From a virus: a stretch of 57,307 bases of DNA. Each line of letters opens with the position of its first letter. The stretch's first letter is position 1. Made by a program: the position numbers and the translations under genes. The stretch spans positions 1-57,307 of the IMG/VR virus record IMGVR_UViG_3300007510_000008; one strand, 5' to 3'. The notes under the pieces are model-generated. The model was not told the DNA's origin and did no database searches. It saw only the letters and a program-made list of their open reading frames with translations. Shown here in pieces: positions 27,416-35,269 of this stretch.

Positions 27416-27594
27416 TGCTGCGGTTAGTGGTTTCTTTTGTGATGCTCTTGGGCGGGACAGTTATCGGTTGGACCGCTTTCATTAAGGGCTTTGGCTTGAG
27501 CGTTGTATCATGGCCTTGGCTCATTTGGGGTTATTTTGTGGCGATTATCCTTCTAGTTCTGGCGAATGCTATTGTTAGGGAGAAACGCTACTAA
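27415..27594 (+). CDS. Small membrane protein, two predicted TM helices, 59 aa
   Basis: It starts in the preceding stop codon. Hydrophobic stretches LVVSFVMLLGGTVIGWTAF and WLIWGYFVAIILLVLANAIV flank a short loop, with a positively charged C-terminus (REKRY) expected to stay in the cytoplasm. Last gene before the terminator at 27617. Function unknown. Confidence 0.6.
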   Translation: MLRLVVSFVMLLGGTVIGWTAFIKGFGLSVVSWPWLIWGYFVAIILLVLANAIVREKRY

Positions 27595-27616
27595 TCGATT
27601 CTGAATAAAATTGACG

Positions 27617-27660
27617 AAGCTCTCTATTTAGGTTTAGACAACCTGAATGGAGGGCTTTTT
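27617..27660 (+). terminator. Intrinsic terminator whose 3' arm holds a ribosome-binding site
   Basis: Bases 27617-27633 and 27641-27657 pair without a mismatch over 17 bp (three G-T), loop TTAGACA, ending in TTTTT. The 3' arm contains GGAGGG (27649-27654), positioned 9-10 bases before the next ATG at 27664. Confidence 0.9.
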
Positions 27661-27663
27661 CAT

Positions 27664-28014
27664 ATGCACAAACTAGTGACTTCGTACACCGAACTTTTCC
27701 GCGAACTGAAATCGACTTTGAATTCTCAGGAAGAACACTACGAGGCTTTGAGCGGGGAACTTGGCGTACAGATCGCTAGGTTACAGTTCCACCTAGAGAA
27801 CAGAACGGTTTTTCGCCCTAATAGTCTCCACCAGATCGTACTTCAAAAAATGCTTCAATCGCTATCTACTTACAAAGCGCGTTGTGATACTATCCTGAAA
27901 CAGCTTCGTTCAAGCCGAATCGATTTTGATGAGACTTTGACAACTCAAGAATGGGTTGCCAATGCGATTGCCACAAAGGAGAAGTTACATGAGAACACCG
28001 AGCGCGATGCGTGA
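27664..28014 (+). CDS. Hypothetical helical protein, 116 aa
   Basis: The only Shine-Dalgarno sequence (GGAGGG) lies in the 3' arm of the terminator hairpin, so translation may depend on whether the hairpin is folded. The product is helical (VTSYTELFRELKSTLNSQEE, ending TKEKLHENTERDA) and likely coiled. It overlaps the next gene by 26 bases. Function unknown. Confidence 0.65.
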   Translation: MHKLVTSYTELFRELKSTLNSQEEHYEALSGELGVQIARLQFHLENRTVFRPNSLHQIVLQKMLQSLSTYKARCDTILKQLRSSRIDFDETLTTQEWVANAIATKEKLHENTERDA

Positions 28015-28222
28015 GTTTTTCGAACATAAGATGGCTTCGAATTTCCACAAAGGATTGTCTGGACGCAAAAAGCACAGCCGTAATGTGGTGCATGTCGTTC
28101 AGCTATGCAAAGAGATTGAGAAGATGCTCGACCACAAGCTGCTCCTGAATCAAGAGCTAGCGGACCAGTTGGGCTATCTTATCAACTATGATCCTAGAGC
28201 AAAGTTAGACATTGGACAGTAA
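27989..28222 (+). CDS. Hypothetical protein, 77 aa
   Basis: AAAGGAG lies 7 bases before the ATG at 27989. The product is basic and helical (FEHKMASNFHKGLSGRKKHS, then LLLNQELADQLGYLI). Function unknown. Confidence 0.6.
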   Translation: MRTPSAMREFFEHKMASNFHKGLSGRKKHSRNVVHVVQLCKEIEKMLDHKLLLNQELADQLGYLINYDPRAKLDIGQ

Positions 28223-28224
28223 GC

Positions 28225-28530
28225 ATGCCTTCTACCGCTATCGTTGAAATGATCAATGCCGATAGAAGTCCCTTGGTTGGAATTCAATCAGGGGATACTG
28301 GTTCTGTTGTGATTGGTGTCTATGATCTGATTGAATGCCAGAATCAAATGGGCGTGATGTTTCGTATTGAGGGCTTTGCGGTAGGTGAAGTGGGTTATCC
28401 TGAAGTGTACACGGCAAGCCTACAAGAAGTAAACGAGTGGGTTCTCTTGGGAATTACAGGGGGCGTAACTTGGTTACTTGAGGTTGGACCGAATCGATAT
28501 CTACTCTTACCCTACAAGGTGATGACATGA
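28225..28530 (+). CDS. Hypothetical beta-rich protein, 101 aa
   Basis: The ATG lies two bases after the previous stop, with GGACAG upstream. It is beta-rich (SGDTGSVVIGVYDLIECQNQ, GVMFRIEGFAVGEVGYPEVY), like a small barrel. Its stop overlaps the next start (ATGA). Function unknown. Confidence 0.6.
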   Translation: MPSTAIVEMINADRSPLVGIQSGDTGSVVIGVYDLIECQNQMGVMFRIEGFAVGEVGYPEVYTASLQEVNEWVLLGITGGVTWLLEVGPNRYLLLPYKVMT

Positions 28531-28643
28531 GTTACAATTTTGGAACGCCAGGAAAATTCTTTGAACAAGGGAAGAATCCTGTTTTAGCAAACGTACCCAA
28601 GAAACAGGTAGAGCCTAGTAGCCCACCTGTCGAGGAGGAATAA
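28527..28643 (+). CDS. Small Pro/Val-rich peptide, 38 aa
   Basis: ATGA overlap with the upstream gene and TAATG overlap with the downstream gene. AAGGTGATG serves as ribosome-binding site. The sequence MSYNFGTPGKFFEQGKNPVL then an acidic tail (SSPPVEEE) looks disordered. Function unknown. Confidence 0.5.
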   Translation: MSYNFGTPGKFFEQGKNPVLANVPKKQVEPSSPPVEEE

Positions 28644-28792
28644 TGCCAGTAGAAGATCGTTACATTATCAAGAAAGTTCCCATGACGGAACTTGAAGAAT
28701 ACTCCAATAGTGTTATTGGATACTGCTTGTGGGACATTTACCCCCTTGAGCATAACTATTTTCTAGTTGTGTTGGAGCGTGAGGAGAACTAA
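28643..28792 (+). CDS. Hypothetical protein, 49 aa
   Basis: GAGGAGG lies 4-10 bases before the ATG, which overlaps the previous stop. The product (YIIKKVPMTELEEYSNSVIG) is a small mixed alpha/beta peptide. The next gene starts directly after its TAA, so it heads or joins the epimerase operon. Confidence 0.55.
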   Translation: MPVEDRYIIKKVPMTELEEYSNSVIGYCLWDIYPLEHNYFLVVLEREEN

Positions 28793-29758
28793 ATGAAAGC
28801 CCTAGTAACAGGGGCAGCGGGTTTCATTGGTTCTAATCTTTGTGACTACTTGATTGAAAAAGGATGGGACGTAGTGGGCGTGGATTCATTCACAACTCAT
28901 TATGACCCTCAGTTCAAACGATTGAACCTGTATGATCTTTCCTTCAATGATAACTTTGAATTGATAGAGAAGGATCTGGCCTACATGCCTCACGAAGAAT
29001 TGGTGGAGCTAATCAAGAGCGTTGATGTAGTGTTCCACCTTGCGGCACGTGCGGGGGTACGCTCTAGTTGGGGGGAAAGGTTTGTACACTATCTCTCTGA
29101 CAATATTCTCGTAACACAGAATCTTCTGGACGCAATGAAGGAAGTTCCCTCAGTAGAATTATTCTACGCAGGGACAAGTTCTGTCTATGGTGATACGATG
29201 GTTCCCTTCGATGTGAACCAAAGAACCAAGCCTGTTAGTCCTTATGGAGTAACGAAAAATGCTTCCGAGGATTTGATCCGACTTTATCATCGATGGCATG
29301 GAGTTCATTACACGATCCTTAGACTGTTCAACGTCTATGGTCCGCGCCAGCGTCCCGACATGGCGTTTGGCCGACTTATCATGAGTGGACTTATGGACAA
29401 GCCTTTCAATCTCTATGGTGGAGTGAAGCGGGAATTCACTTACGTTGAGGACGTATGCGAAGCCTTCTATAAGGCAGCAGAACGTAAGGCCGACTGTTAC
29501 ACGTACAATATCAGCGGCGGTTCTGTTGTTTCGATGGACGCAACAATCAAGATCATTGAGAAAGAACTAGGAAAGGAGATTAACGTTTTACGTAACCCAG
29601 GAGTTCGTGGTGATGCAAATATCACACAAGCTGCCGAAGATTGGCGGCTTGAACGATGGTGGTTGCCTTCGACTCTGTTAAAGGATGGAATAGAGAAGCA
29701 AATTCGTTGGGTCAAAGAGAATCTTAACCAAGCGAGTTACTATCTGAATGAGGTATAA
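28793..29758 (+). CDS. NAD-dependent nucleotide-sugar epimerase/dehydratase
   Basis: The 321-residue SDR enzyme has the NAD-binding motif G7-AAG10-FIG13, the catalytic S-(x)-Y151-x3-K155 (with TSSVYGDT ahead of SPYGVTK), and RLFNVYGPRQRP, which is typical of UDP-glucuronate/UDP-glucose 4-epimerases. It would make a modified nucleotide sugar, perhaps UDP-galactose or UDP-galacturonate, for the glycosyltransferases encoded downstream. GTGAGGAG precedes the start. Length and motifs are complete. Confidence 0.87.
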   Translation: MKALVTGAAGFIGSNLCDYLIEKGWDVVGVDSFTTHYDPQFKRLNLYDLSFNDNFELIEKDLAYMPHEELVELIKSVDVVFHLAARAGVRSSWGERFVHYLSDNILVTQNLLDAMKEVPSVELFYAGTSSVYGDTMVPFDVNQRTKPVSPYGVTKNASEDLIRLYHRWHGVHYTILRLFNVYGPRQRPDMAFGRLIMSGLMDKPFNLYGGVKREFTYVEDVCEAFYKAAERKADCYTYNISGGSVVSMDATIKIIEKELGKEINVLRNPGVRGDANITQAAEDWRLERWWLPSTLLKDGIEKQIRWVKENLNQASYYLNEV

Positions 29759-29760
29759 CT

Positions 29761-29964
29761 ATGAGTAAGAAACCCGAATACCAATTGAACTTTGATACAG
29801 TACGAACACTCAAGAAGGCTCTAACAACGGGGGACGATATCGCATCCAACTTGGAGCAAGTATCAGAGAACGGAGATCACGAATCGCTCATCGAGCGATG
29901 GGACTCATACGTAGAAAAGTTACTCACCGACTTCGACAAAGCAGGGATCAACTTAGAACACTAA
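29761..29964 (+). CDS. Hypothetical protein, 67 aa
   Basis: The ATG lies two bases after the epimerase stop (GAGG upstream). The product is helical and acidic (RTLKKALTTGDDIASNLEQV). It closes this operon before a hairpin at 29989. Function unknown. Confidence 0.6.
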   Translation: MSKKPEYQLNFDTVRTLKKALTTGDDIASNLEQVSENGDHESLIERWDSYVEKLLTDFDKAGINLEH

Positions 29965-29988
29965 GCTAAGTTAGTTCTGCCCTTAATG

Positions 29989-30017
29989 CCCCCTAAAGAC
30001 TATTTATCTTTAGGGGG
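29989..30017 (+). terminator. Hairpin/terminator overlapping the next ribosome-binding site
   Basis: CCCCCTAAAGA (29989-29999) pairs perfectly with TCTTTAGGGGG (30007-30017) around CTATTTA. The tail TATTTCT is only moderately T-rich. AGGGGG in the 3' arm is the ribosome-binding site for the HNH gene starting 7 bases later. Confidence 0.7.
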
Positions 30018-30024
30018 TATTTCT

Positions 30025-30579
30025 ATGATCTGTAATTACTGCAAAGAGGATAAGCCTATAGACCAGTTTCCACGTTATGAAAAAACGAAGTGGAAGATCT
30101 GCGCCCTTTGTCTAAAGGAACGAAATAAGGCTTACTATCAAAAGAATAAGGATAGGTATAAAGAACGAGGGCGTAAGTGGCAGGATGAAAATAAAGAGAG
30201 AATCGCAAAGAAGCGAAGGGACTACTACTTAGAGAATAGGGAACGCTTAAAGGCGTATCAAAAGGAATGGAAGAAAAGAAATCCCGATCTTCACAAGAGA
30301 CACAAGACTAAGCGGAGAGCTATAAAGATGCAAGTGGAAACCGAAGTGTGGACACATGAAGAAATCGCCGCACAGGGAACAGGTTTATGTCCTTACTGTG
30401 GTAAGGAAATTGGCTTCGTGTATGATTCAGAGATCATGCAGATAGACCATATGATCCCTTTAAGTCGTGGTGGTTCGGACTTGACAGAGAATCTTGAGCC
30501 TGTATGTTGTGAGTGTAATCTAAAAAAGCATGCAAAAACGAAAGCAGAGTATATACTTTTCCTCAAGGATCTACTATAA
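30025..30579 (+). CDS. HNH endonuclease, 184 aa
   Basis: The N-terminus has a zinc pair NYCKEDKPIDQFPRYEKT and CALCLKERN, followed by a highly basic helix (about 35-100). The C-terminal HNH domain is complete: LCPYCGKEIG, MQIDHMIPLSRGG, TENLEPVCCECNLKK. The IDHMIPLSRGG segment holds the catalytic His and metal ligands. Free-standing HNH genes of this type are usually homing endonucleases. It sits between the epimerase and the glycosyltransferase block. Confidence 0.85.
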   Translation: MICNYCKEDKPIDQFPRYEKTKWKICALCLKERNKAYYQKNKDRYKERGRKWQDENKERIAKKRRDYYLENRERLKAYQKEWKKRNPDLHKRHKTKRRAIKMQVETEVWTHEEIAAQGTGLCPYCGKEIGFVYDSEIMQIDHMIPLSRGGSDLTENLEPVCCECNLKKHAKTKAEYILFLKDLL

Positions 30580-30580
30580 T

Positions 30581-31078
30581 ATGGCACGAATAAAACGCAT
30601 GGCAAATGTCCATTGGAAAACGAGGCCGAAACGGGTTAAGCCGATTCAGAGAACGCCGACCAAGCAATCCAAGGATATTAAAGGGCCAAAGGAAACTACA
30701 TTCAGACGCAAGGAATCCGACATTGAAGTTGGAACCTTCGTCAAGTTTGCGTATCTAAAGCCGTGGGCTTGGGACACGCGCCCTGTTGTGTTTGTGCTTC
30801 ATGCGGACAAGCAATGTGATCGGCCTTTCATTGAGGGCATAAACATTCGTTACATGAATCGAAAATACTGGACAACGTTGGAGAACTTCAAGGAGAAGTT
30901 TCCTAATGCAGATGGGAGGCTGTTCTACTTCCTGCTCAAGCGTTCTGCCCCTAGACTGTTGAAAGCGTATAGACGCTATCTCTATGAGCGCATGGGTTCC
31001 GAGGTAGAGGGCCTAGTGCTTGAGGGAAACCGAAGTAGAATCAGAACCAGACAAACTCGAAAAGGTGAGGTTATCTAA
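30581..31078 (+). CDS. Hypothetical basic protein, 165 aa
   Basis: It starts one base after the HNH stop, with only a weak AAGGAT upstream; a second ATG at 30599 is an alternative. The N-terminal 45 residues are basic and disordered (WKTRPKRVKPIQRTPTKQSK). The core reads GTFVKFAYLKPWAWDTRPVV and GINIRYMNRKYWTTLENF. A similar layout occurs in phage proteins with an SH3-like core, but I cannot assign a function. Confidence 0.65.
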   Translation: MARIKRMANVHWKTRPKRVKPIQRTPTKQSKDIKGPKETTFRRKESDIEVGTFVKFAYLKPWAWDTRPVVFVLHADKQCDRPFIEGINIRYMNRKYWTTLENFKEKFPNADGRLFYFLLKRSAPRLLKAYRRYLYERMGSEVEGLVLEGNRSRIRTRQTRKGEVI

Positions 31079-31837
31079 ATGACCAAATTCCATATCGTGA
31101 TTCCTGCTTGGAATTGTGAACGTTATATCAAGGCATGTATAAAAAGCATCAAGTCGCAGACACATGATCGTTTTAAGGCAATTATCATTGTTGATGGCGG
31201 GACAACCGATGATACCTATGAACTCGCCCGTAAAGCGATTCGTGGGGATGATCGGTTTATGCTTAAGGAGCAACCCGAGAACATGGGCGGCATGTTCAAT
31301 CTGATCGATGGTTGGCAGACGCTACGCGATGAAGATAGCGACAATCCTCAAGATATTCTGCTTGAGGTCGATGGGGACGATGCTCTCACGCACAAGTGGG
31401 TTCTTCAGAAGCTTGTCCAAGCCTACGAAGATCCTAACGTTTGGCTTACCTACGGTTCGCACGTGCGTTCCACAGGAGAGCATATTGTTTGCCGCGAGTA
31501 TCCCGATTTCATCTGGAAAAAGAAGGGCTTTAGACAGTTCGGCTGGTGGGCTTCTCAGTTGAGAACCTATCGGCGTTTTCTTTGGGATGAAGTCAAGCTA
31601 GATGACATGAAAGACAAGGAAGGCAACTACTACAAAGTCGCTTGGGATCTATCCTTCATGTTCCCCATGCTTGAAATGTGTGAGCAGGAGAACGTCAAGG
31701 TATTCCAAGAAGCTCTTTTGTATTATAATATCCATGCTAATTGCGATTTCATTTCAAAAGAAGGAGAGCAGAGGCGTAACGATTGGGAGATACGAGCCAA
31801 GGCGAAGTATAAGCCCTATAACGAGGTGAAATCATGA
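31079..31837 (+). CDS. Glycosyltransferase family 2 (GT-A), 252 aa
   Basis: A GT-A fold: FHIVIPAWNCERYIKACIKS, AIIIVDGGTTDDT, and the metal-binding D-x-D region LLEVDGDDALTHKWV. The acceptor half contains WWASQLRTYRR. It would transfer a sugar from a nucleotide donor to an acceptor that cannot be told. It overlaps the next glycosyltransferase by 4 bases (ATGA). The next gene is a diverged sister (VIPFRG, LDGDDW, WVASHLKTFKR). Confidence 0.82.
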   Translation: MTKFHIVIPAWNCERYIKACIKSIKSQTHDRFKAIIIVDGGTTDDTYELARKAIRGDDRFMLKEQPENMGGMFNLIDGWQTLRDEDSDNPQDILLEVDGDDALTHKWVLQKLVQAYEDPNVWLTYGSHVRSTGEHIVCREYPDFIWKKKGFRQFGWWASQLRTYRRFLWDEVKLDDMKDKEGNYYKVAWDLSFMFPMLEMCEQENVKVFQEALLYYNIHANCDFISKEGEQRRNDWEIRAKAKYKPYNEVKS

Positions 31838-32643
31838 GCAAATCTAGAGTAAACTACGTGATCCCCTTCCGAGGCCGCTTTTTCTTGATTGAAAGATGCA
31901 TTCAAAGTCTCATGTCGCAGAAAAATGGCGATTGGTTGGCACATATTGTAGAGGATGCCTCAGAATGGGACGATACAGACCGAAAAAGACTACATGTTCT
32001 AGTAGATAATGAGCCGCGAATCACTCTCCTTGAGAATTCCGAGCGTCAAGGCCCATTACACAACGTTTACAATGTCATTGTGAACCATTTGAAGGGTGAT
32101 GACACCATTATTGCACAGCTTGACGGTGACGATTGGCTGTTGCCTAACGCAACTGATGTAATTTTGGGCATGCATAAGCAATCTACTATCACATACGGTC
32201 AATTTCTGCGTTATGCGCCGTGGACTCCGTGGCATATGAAGTATGGACATTGCCGAGAGTACCCGCCACAAGTGATTTTGGCGAATTCGTATGAAGATTA
32301 CCCTTGGGTCGCTTCGCATCTCAAGACTTTCAAGAGAAAGTGCTTTACAGCTATACCTTACGAGATGATGATCGATCCCAGGAACGGAAACTTTTGGAAT
32401 TCAAGCTATGACATGGCATATATGCTGCCAATGCTTAAGATGATTGAGGACAAGAACGAAATCTACTTCAACTCGCTTCCGATTTGCATGTATAACATGG
32501 AAAATTGGGATTCTGAGCATGTGAAGGAGAAAATCCAAGTGGAAACCGCGAAGTTCATTGCTGAAGCGGTGAAGTTATACATTGACCAAGGAAAGAGGTT
32601 CGATAATGAAGATTCAAATGCAGGGAGTGAACCCCGAGACTAA
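31834..32643 (+). CDS. Glycosyltransferase family 2 (GT-A), 269 aa
   Basis: GT-A motifs: VNYVIPFRGRFFLIERCIQS, HIVEDASEWDDTD, IIAQLDGDDWLLPN (D-x-D), and WVASHLKTFKRKCF in the acceptor part. It is homologous to the upstream gene at 31079 and probably arose with it by duplication. It overlaps the next gene by 38 bases, consistent with a tight operon. Confidence 0.82.
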   Translation: MSKSRVNYVIPFRGRFFLIERCIQSLMSQKNGDWLAHIVEDASEWDDTDRKRLHVLVDNEPRITLLENSERQGPLHNVYNVIVNHLKGDDTIIAQLDGDDWLLPNATDVILGMHKQSTITYGQFLRYAPWTPWHMKYGHCREYPPQVILANSYEDYPWVASHLKTFKRKCFTAIPYEMMIDPRNGNFWNSSYDMAYMLPMLKMIEDKNEIYFNSLPICMYNMENWDSEHVKEKIQVETAKFIAEAVKLYIDQGKRFDNEDSNAGSEPRD

Positions 32644-33610
32644 TTCTGGTCCCGCTAAGTTTGCAAAACGACTCGCAGACGAGTTCAGCCGTAAAGGGCA
32701 TAAGGTTATTTGGGATATCTACGAAGATTTCGATGTTGGACTCATTTTCATATCGAATTCCTTCGATTTACGTTCCGATAGGCCCTACGTGCAGCGTTTG
32801 GACGGCATCTATATCAATGAACAGGTGAATTTCGAAGGTTTGACCCACAAAAATGGTAACGACCATATAATTCGCACCTACAATTCCGTTGATGCCCATA
32901 TTTTCCAATCCAACTTCACAAAGCAGCTTGTTGCCAAGCATTTTAGGCATTGGCTCACCCTGGAAGAGCCGCACTGGAAAGTCATTCCAAACGGTACAGT
33001 CATCGATACGAAGCCGAAAAAGCGTCTAGATTACCTTTCAGACTACGATAGAGTCATTTTTAGTGCGTCAAGCTGGCGACCTAACAAAAGACCCGAGGAT
33101 AACCTTGCCGTTTTCGAACATTTGAAGGAAATGGTCGATTACAAGGTTGCTTTCGTCATGGTTGGTGATTTCAATTGGTGCGGAGTCTATTCAGACGATG
33201 AAGATGTCTATATCATCCGTCAAAAGATCGATGATGACATGATGAAGGCGTTTTTCCGCTCATCCGACTATTTCTTCCATATGACATACCTAGATAACTG
33301 TCCAAACTCTGTTGTAGAGGCTTTGGGCCATTCTGTGCCTGTACTTTGCTCTGAATCGGGCGGGACAGGTGAATTAGTGCAAGATCCCGACTCTGGGATC
33401 ATTGCACCTGAGAAATACAGTCTAAAGGTCCACAATACCTACGAACCGCCGTCAATGGAAGAAGATTACGAAGCAATTGCGGCAAGAGTGGTCGAGAACA
33501 TGGAAATGGCGCACAATTTCAATTGGACGCATGATTTGATCAATATTGAGAACACAGCGAACCGATACCTAGCCTTTTTGGAGGAAATTCATGAAAACTA
33601 CCGACCTTAA
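32606..33610 (+). CDS. Glycosyltransferase, GT4-like (GT-B), 334 aa
   Basis: GT-B features: an N-terminal GVNPETNSGPAKFAKRLADE, then VFSASSWRPNKRPEDNL-type donor-domain strand (VIFSASSWRPNKRPE), and the C-terminal signature NCPNSVVEALGHSVPVLCSE followed by GGTGELV. The E-x7-E pattern of GT4 enzymes is only partly kept. The start at 32606 follows AAAGAGG. It would act in cytoplasm on a nucleotide-sugar donor. Confidence 0.8.
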   Translation: MKIQMQGVNPETNSGPAKFAKRLADEFSRKGHKVIWDIYEDFDVGLIFISNSFDLRSDRPYVQRLDGIYINEQVNFEGLTHKNGNDHIIRTYNSVDAHIFQSNFTKQLVAKHFRHWLTLEEPHWKVIPNGTVIDTKPKKRLDYLSDYDRVIFSASSWRPNKRPEDNLAVFEHLKEMVDYKVAFVMVGDFNWCGVYSDDEDVYIIRQKIDDDMMKAFFRSSDYFFHMTYLDNCPNSVVEALGHSVPVLCSESGGTGELVQDPDSGIIAPEKYSLKVHNTYEPPSMEEDYEAIAARVVENMEMAHNFNWTHDLINIENTANRYLAFLEEIHENYRP

Positions 33611-34301
33611 GACCTACTTTAGCGAAATCAGCTACAATTGGCGTAAGGATGCGAAACTCATCCAATCCATTTGTAAAGTCACGAAAACTCGCGTAAAACC
33701 ACCTTCAGAACGTTTCGAAGCGGGTTGGGAACAGCAATACCTGATTCATGCGATTGCAAAGCATACAGGAGCTAAGAGCTTCTTTGAAATCGGGACGGGG
33801 CGCGGTACAACTTGCTACGTGCTTGGTTTGATCCCTGAAATGGAGGAAATCGTTACGATTGATGTGGTACCCTTCGAAAAAGCGCAAGATACGGCTTTGA
33901 TGTGGGAACCGATCAACATTTCGAACAAAGAGCTTTACGAATTGCTTAATATTCCTGGCAAGGACAAGATCACGTTTCATCATGTAGATAACAAAAGGTT
34001 CGATAGTATGAGCTACCAAAACCACTTTGACCTGATTTTCATCGATGGAAATCACGATGACCCGACTATCATCATGGAGGACTTCTATATTTCGGAGTAC
34101 ATGCTTGCTGATGGTGGTATGATCCTTTTTGATGATTACAACTGTCCTTGGGGCGTAGGAGTGACTGAAGTAGTTGATGAAATCGTTGCTACAGGTGAAT
34201 GGGACGTTGAAATGATTGAGTTCCGAGGACACTTGTTTGATGGCCCTGCTGGTCCTGAAACGGATCAGGGGTTGGTTCTACTGAAGCGAAAGGAAGCCTA
34301 A
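33591..34301 (+). CDS. SAM-dependent methyltransferase, 236 aa
   Basis: Class I methyltransferase motifs: SFFEIGTGRGTTCYVLG (motif I), EIVTIDVVPFEKAQ, FDLIFIDGNHDDPTIIMEDF, and GGMILFDDYNCPWG. This pattern is common in enzymes that methylate sugars or small molecules. GGAGG lies just upstream, and it overlaps the preceding glycosyltransferase by 20 bases. Confidence 0.82.
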   Translation: MKTTDLKTYFSEISYNWRKDAKLIQSICKVTKTRVKPPSERFEAGWEQQYLIHAIAKHTGAKSFFEIGTGRGTTCYVLGLIPEMEEIVTIDVVPFEKAQDTALMWEPINISNKELYELLNIPGKDKITFHHVDNKRFDSMSYQNHFDLIFIDGNHDDPTIIMEDFYISEYMLADGGMILFDDYNCPWGVGVTEVVDEIVATGEWDVEMIEFRGHLFDGPAGPETDQGLVLLKRKEA

Positions 34302-35269
34302 TGAAGTTATTCGTCAATGATCCCGCAGAAGGTTGGATTGTAGATCGTATTAGGGATGAGTTCCTTGAATTTACGTCCCATGAAATCGTGGACAAGCCCG
34401 AGGACGCAGATATCATATGGTTGATTGCTCCTTGGGTCTGGGCGCAAATTCCCGTTCCTGTTCTTAAAGAGAAGTTCGTTATCTGTACCATTCATCACAT
34501 TGATCCTAGCAAGTTTGATCTTCGTGAGTTTGAGCTACGGGACGAATTTGTGGATCACTACTTCACGCAAGATGTATTCACTTACCATTTGATTGACAAG
34601 GGAAGTGACTCTCCTGTGATGCTTACGGATTACTGGTGTAACAAAGAGGACTTTTTTCCTCTCTCTGAAGAAGAACGCACGAAGCTTAAAGAGGAACTAG
34701 GAATTCCCGAGGACAAGCTCATCTTCGGATCATTCCAGCGTGATACTGAAGGTCACGATCTAGCGTCCCCTAAGTTGTCCAAGGGGCCAGATCGATACGT
34801 GGCTATCATGAAAGCTTTGAAAGAAGCGGGGAATGATAGCCATGTGGTTCTAGCGGGTTGGCGCAGACAGTATATCATGGCCGAGTTAGACAAACTTGAG
34901 ATTCCTTACTCTTACTTTGAAAAGGCTGACGTTGAGCGATTGAATGAACTATACAACGTCATTGACTTGTACCTTGTGACTTCCCGCCATGAAGGTGGGC
35001 CGCAAGCCTTGTTTGAAGCTAGCTTGGCACAGAAGCCTATCCTATCAACTCGCGTGGGATCAGCACAGAGAACTTTGCACCCCTACTCAATCTGTAAGGA
35101 TGAAGGGGAAATGGCAAATCGTATCCATGAGTTTGACGGTAACAGCGTTACGGCTATGGTTACGTACAACTACAAGAAGGCTTTGAATCAGGACATTCGC
35201 AGACATATCAAAGTGTACGATGAGATCATCGAAAACTGTTGGAAGGTTGCTCATGAAGATACTGATTGA
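34301..35269 (+). CDS. Glycosyltransferase, GT4-like (GT-B), 322 aa
   Basis: The C-terminal half has the GT4 signature VIDLYLVTSRHEGGPQALFE followed by LAQKPILSTRVGSAQR, including the E-x7-E element. The start overlaps the previous stop (TAATG). The N-terminal half (DADIIWLIAPWVW) is a Rossmann-like acceptor domain. It overlaps the next gene by 17 bases. Confidence 0.82.
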   Translation: MKLFVNDPAEGWIVDRIRDEFLEFTSHEIVDKPEDADIIWLIAPWVWAQIPVPVLKEKFVICTIHHIDPSKFDLREFELRDEFVDHYFTQDVFTYHLIDKGSDSPVMLTDYWCNKEDFFPLSEEERTKLKEELGIPEDKLIFGSFQRDTEGHDLASPKLSKGPDRYVAIMKALKEAGNDSHVVLAGWRRQYIMAELDKLEIPYSYFEKADVERLNELYNVIDLYLVTSRHEGGPQALFEASLAQKPILSTRVGSAQRTLHPYSICKDEGEMANRIHEFDGNSVTAMVTYNYKKALNQDIRRHIKVYDEIIENCWKVAHEDTD

